The notes beneath the pieces were generated by a model. The model was not told the DNA's origin and searched no databases. It saw only the letters and a list, made by a program, of their open reading frames with translations. The translations under genes were made by a program, and so were the position numbers. A stretch of DNA of 64,000 nucleotides from Wolbachia endosymbiont of Folsomia candida (lineage in GTDB: Bacteria > Pseudomonadota > Alphaproteobacteria > Rickettsiales > Anaplasmataceae), in the NCBI RefSeq assembly GCF_001931755.2, contig NZ_CP015510.2, forward strand, positions 1,240,001-1,304,000, read 5' to 3'. Of this stretch, positions 61,953 to 64,000 are shown piece after piece (position 1 is the stretch's first letter; the number at the start of each line of letters is the position of its first letter).

Positions 61953-64000
61953 ATGGATGATTTTATAAGAGTTAAGGGTGCAAGGGAGCATAATTTACAA
62001 GGCATAGATGTAAATATACCAAAAAACAAGCTAGTTGTTGTAACTGGGCTTAGTGGTTCTGGTAAATCAAGCCTCGCATTTGATACAATTTATGCTGAAG
62101 GGCAGCGCCGATACGTTGAAAGTCTTTCAGCTTATGCACGTCAATTCCTCAACATTCAGGATAAACCCGATGTTGAATCAATTACAGGGCTTTCTCCTGC
62201 AATATCTATTAATCAGAAATCGATCTCAAAAAATCCGAGGTCAACTGTTGGAACCGTTACTGAAATTTACGATTACCTGCGGTTAATATATGCACGAATA
62301 GGAATTCCTTATTCTCCTGGAACTGGGTTGCCAATAACAAAGCAAACTGTATCCCAAATTGTGGATACTATAGTTGCACTACCTTTAGAGACTAAAATAT
62401 ACATACTTGCCCCTATTGTGCGCGGTAGAAAAGGTGAGCATTACAAAGAGATATTGGAAATTAAAAAACAGGGATACGTAAGGCTAAAAATAGACGGTGA
62501 AGTTCATAATATAGATGACCTACCTAAACTTGATAAGAATAAGAAACATGATATTTTTGTAGTTGCAGATAGAGTATCAATAACAGACGATATAGGAAAC
62601 CGCTTACCAAGTAGTATAGAGTCTGCATTAAGACTGGGCCATGGTCTAATATACGTGGAAATAGTTGAGTTACCAGATGACCATAATTCTCAGCATAAAA
62701 ATGGCCAAATTCTGACTTTTTCAGAGAATTTTGCATGTCCTGAGACAGGGTTTACGCTCGAGGAGATAGAGCCAAGGTTATTCTCTTTTAATAGTCCTTA
62801 TGGTGCGTGTAATCCGTGCAATGGACTTGGTAAGAGGCTAGGTGTTGATATCAAGCTAATAGTTCCAGATGAAACACTTTCAATATCAGGTGGCGCTTTA
62901 AAGCTAGTAGGGCAAGTAGGACGCCAAATGCAAACAACTCATGGATTTCTAAAAAATGTAATCTTATCACTGGCTGAAGAACACAAATTTAACCTTGATA
63001 TTCCGTGGAAGAACACAGATCAAGAAGTAAAGAATATAATACTTTTTGGCTCTGGTAAATTTCAAGGTTTGGTCAATATATTAGAAAACCAAATGGATTA
63101 TGACGAAACACTCATTGAGCGATACTGCTCTGTGGCTAATTGTAAGGAATGTGATGGCTTTAGATTAAGAAAAGAAGCGCTTACCGTGAAAATTAATAGT
63201 AAACATATAGGTGAAATATCAGCCCTCAGTATCAATGAATCTCTTGAATGGTTTAAAAATTTACCAAAAAACCTTACAGAGCAACAGAAGCAAATCTCAG
63301 ATAAAATATTAAGCGAAATAATAAAAAGGCTAACCTTCTTGAAAGATGTAGGACTTGATTATTTAACAATTGATCGTGAATCTAGCACTCTTTCTGGCGG
63401 TGAGAGCCAAAGGATTAGGCTTGCATCGCAAATTGGTTCTGGGCTCACAGGAGTTTTATATGTCCTTGATGAGCCTTCAATTGGCCTTCATCAATGTGAT
63501 AATGATCGATTAATTGCCACACTTAAAAACTTAAGAGACATGGGAAACACCTTAATTGTTGTTGAGCATGATGAGGATACAATAATGGCTGCTGACTATG
63601 TAATAGATATCGGACCAGGAGCTGGCGTAAATGGTGGGAAAGTAATTACAGAAGGCACACCTGATCAAGTACAAAAAAATTTAAATAGCATAACAGGGCA
63701 ATACCTAAGTGGAAAAAAAGAGATTTCTATTCCAACAAGAAGAAAACCATCAGATCAGTTAATAAAGATATTTAATGCACATGAAAATAATTTAAAAAAT
63801 ATAAACGTTGAATTTCCTATAGGGAATCTTATTTGCGTTACAGGAATATCAGGTGGAGGAAAGTCAAGTTTAGTAATAGAAACGTTATATAAATATTCAG
63901 CGTATAAGATAAATGGTGGATCTGCGAGATATGGAAAATGCGATAAAATAGAGGGGCTGGAGTATATGGATAAAGTGATTGAAGTCGATCAATCGCCAAT
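61953..64000 (+). CDS. uvrA: Excinuclease ABC subunit A, N-terminal 682 codons
   Basis: The frame runs to the window end; the family has about 940 residues, so the C-terminal quarter is outside. UvrA finds DNA damage as a dimer and loads UvrB. Visible are GAREHNLQGIDVNIPKNKL, Walker A GLSGSGKSSLAFD, YARQFL, the first zinc site CPETG with CNPCNGLGKR, LSGGESQRIRLASQIG (signature), VLYVLDEPSIGLHQ (Walker B), and the second Walker A GISGGGKSSLVIETLY. I chose ATG 61953 because the conserved N-terminus DDFIRVKGAREHN starts there; no clear Shine-Dalgarno is present. Confidence 0.96.
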   Translation, partial: MDDFIRVKGAREHNLQGIDVNIPKNKLVVVTGLSGSGKSSLAFDTIYAEGQRRYVESLSAYARQFLNIQDKPDVESITGLSPAISINQKSISKNPRSTVGTVTEIYDYLRLIYARIGIPYSPGTGLPITKQTVSQIVDTIVALPLETKIYILAPIVRGRKGEHYKEILEIKKQGYVRLKIDGEVHNIDDLPKLDKNKKHDIFVVADRVSITDDIGNRLPSSIESALRLGHGLIYVEIVELPDDHNSQHKNGQILTFSENFACPETGFTLEEIEPRLFSFNSPYGACNPCNGLGKRLGVDIKLIVPDETLSISGGALKLVGQVGRQMQTTHGFLKNVILSLAEEHKFNLDIPWKNTDQEVKNIILFGSGKFQGLVNILENQMDYDETLIERYCSVANCKECDGFRLRKEALTVKINSKHIGEISALSINESLEWFKNLPKNLTEQQKQISDKILSEIIKRLTFLKDVGLDYLTIDRESSTLSGGESQRIRLASQIGSGLTGVLYVLDEPSIGLHQCDNDRLIATLKNLRDMGNTLIVVEHDEDTIMAADYVIDIGPGAGVNGGKVITEGTPDQVQKNLNSITGQYLSGKKEISIPTRRKPSDQLIKIFNAHENNLKNINVEFPIGNLICVTGISGGGKSSLVIETLYKYSAYKINGGSARYGKCDKIEGLEYMDKVIEVDQSP

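Overview
The window is from a Wolbachia genome (obligate intracellular Alphaproteobacteria, Rickettsiales). The evidence is the low GC content, a WO-type prophage with ankyrin-repeat genes and a large serine recombinase, many insertion sequences, a latrotoxin C-terminal domain protein of the kind found in the WO eukaryotic association module, and Wolbachia-type palindromic repeats inserted inside genes. Strain and supergroup cannot be read from this window alone.

Region 1 (1-14615) is the tail end of a WO prophage. It holds a tail module (a DUF4815 protein split in two, a small tail protein, a tail fibre and a DUF4376 protein), then a scar made of an IS982 element with a frameshifted transposase joined to the 3' remnant of a group II intron. 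After the scar come the P2-like baseplate genes (a 5'-truncated tail protein, gpV, PAAR, gpW, gpJ, gpI), two small ankyrin proteins, a DUF2924 protein, the serine recombinase and two small unrecognised genes.

Region 2 (14799-36475) is accessory and eukaryote-directed. It holds a 1132-residue ankyrin protein, an intact IS256 element with an 8-bp target duplication, and a giant modular toxin-like gene (20246-34770). An IS5-type element with a TA target duplication splits the giant gene. Removing the IS and one TA restores a single frame of about 4546 codons. Its domain order is OTU-like cysteine protease, ankyrin, NLS-like basic clusters, PD-(D/E)XK-like nuclease, NACHT NTPase, a long ankyrin array, C58-like cysteine protease, TcdA/TcdB-like pore region, furin-like site, a long repetitive segment, more ankyrins, a second furin-like site and a latrotoxin C-terminal domain. 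The region closes with an IS3 orfA fragment abutting an IS4 element that lacks a target duplication.

Region 3 (36452-55881) is mostly chromosomal with lineage-specific genes. It contains dnaB, dprA, fdxA, a truncated M24 aminopeptidase next to a tandem pair of small cysteine-rich genes, a gluzincin-type metalloprotease with a second, dead protease domain, an orphan phage terminase, an ankyrin membrane protein, the translationally coupled birA-ccmD-ccmE group, and two putative secreted or membrane proteins with hydrophobic hairpins and low-complexity tails. Palindromic repeats lie in frame inside the terminase and birA genes.

Region 4 (55932-64000) is housekeeping: nuoJ-K-L-M-N of respiratory complex I on the minus strand, a spacer carrying a small inverted-repeat element, and the first 682 codons of uvrA on the plus strand, running off the window end.
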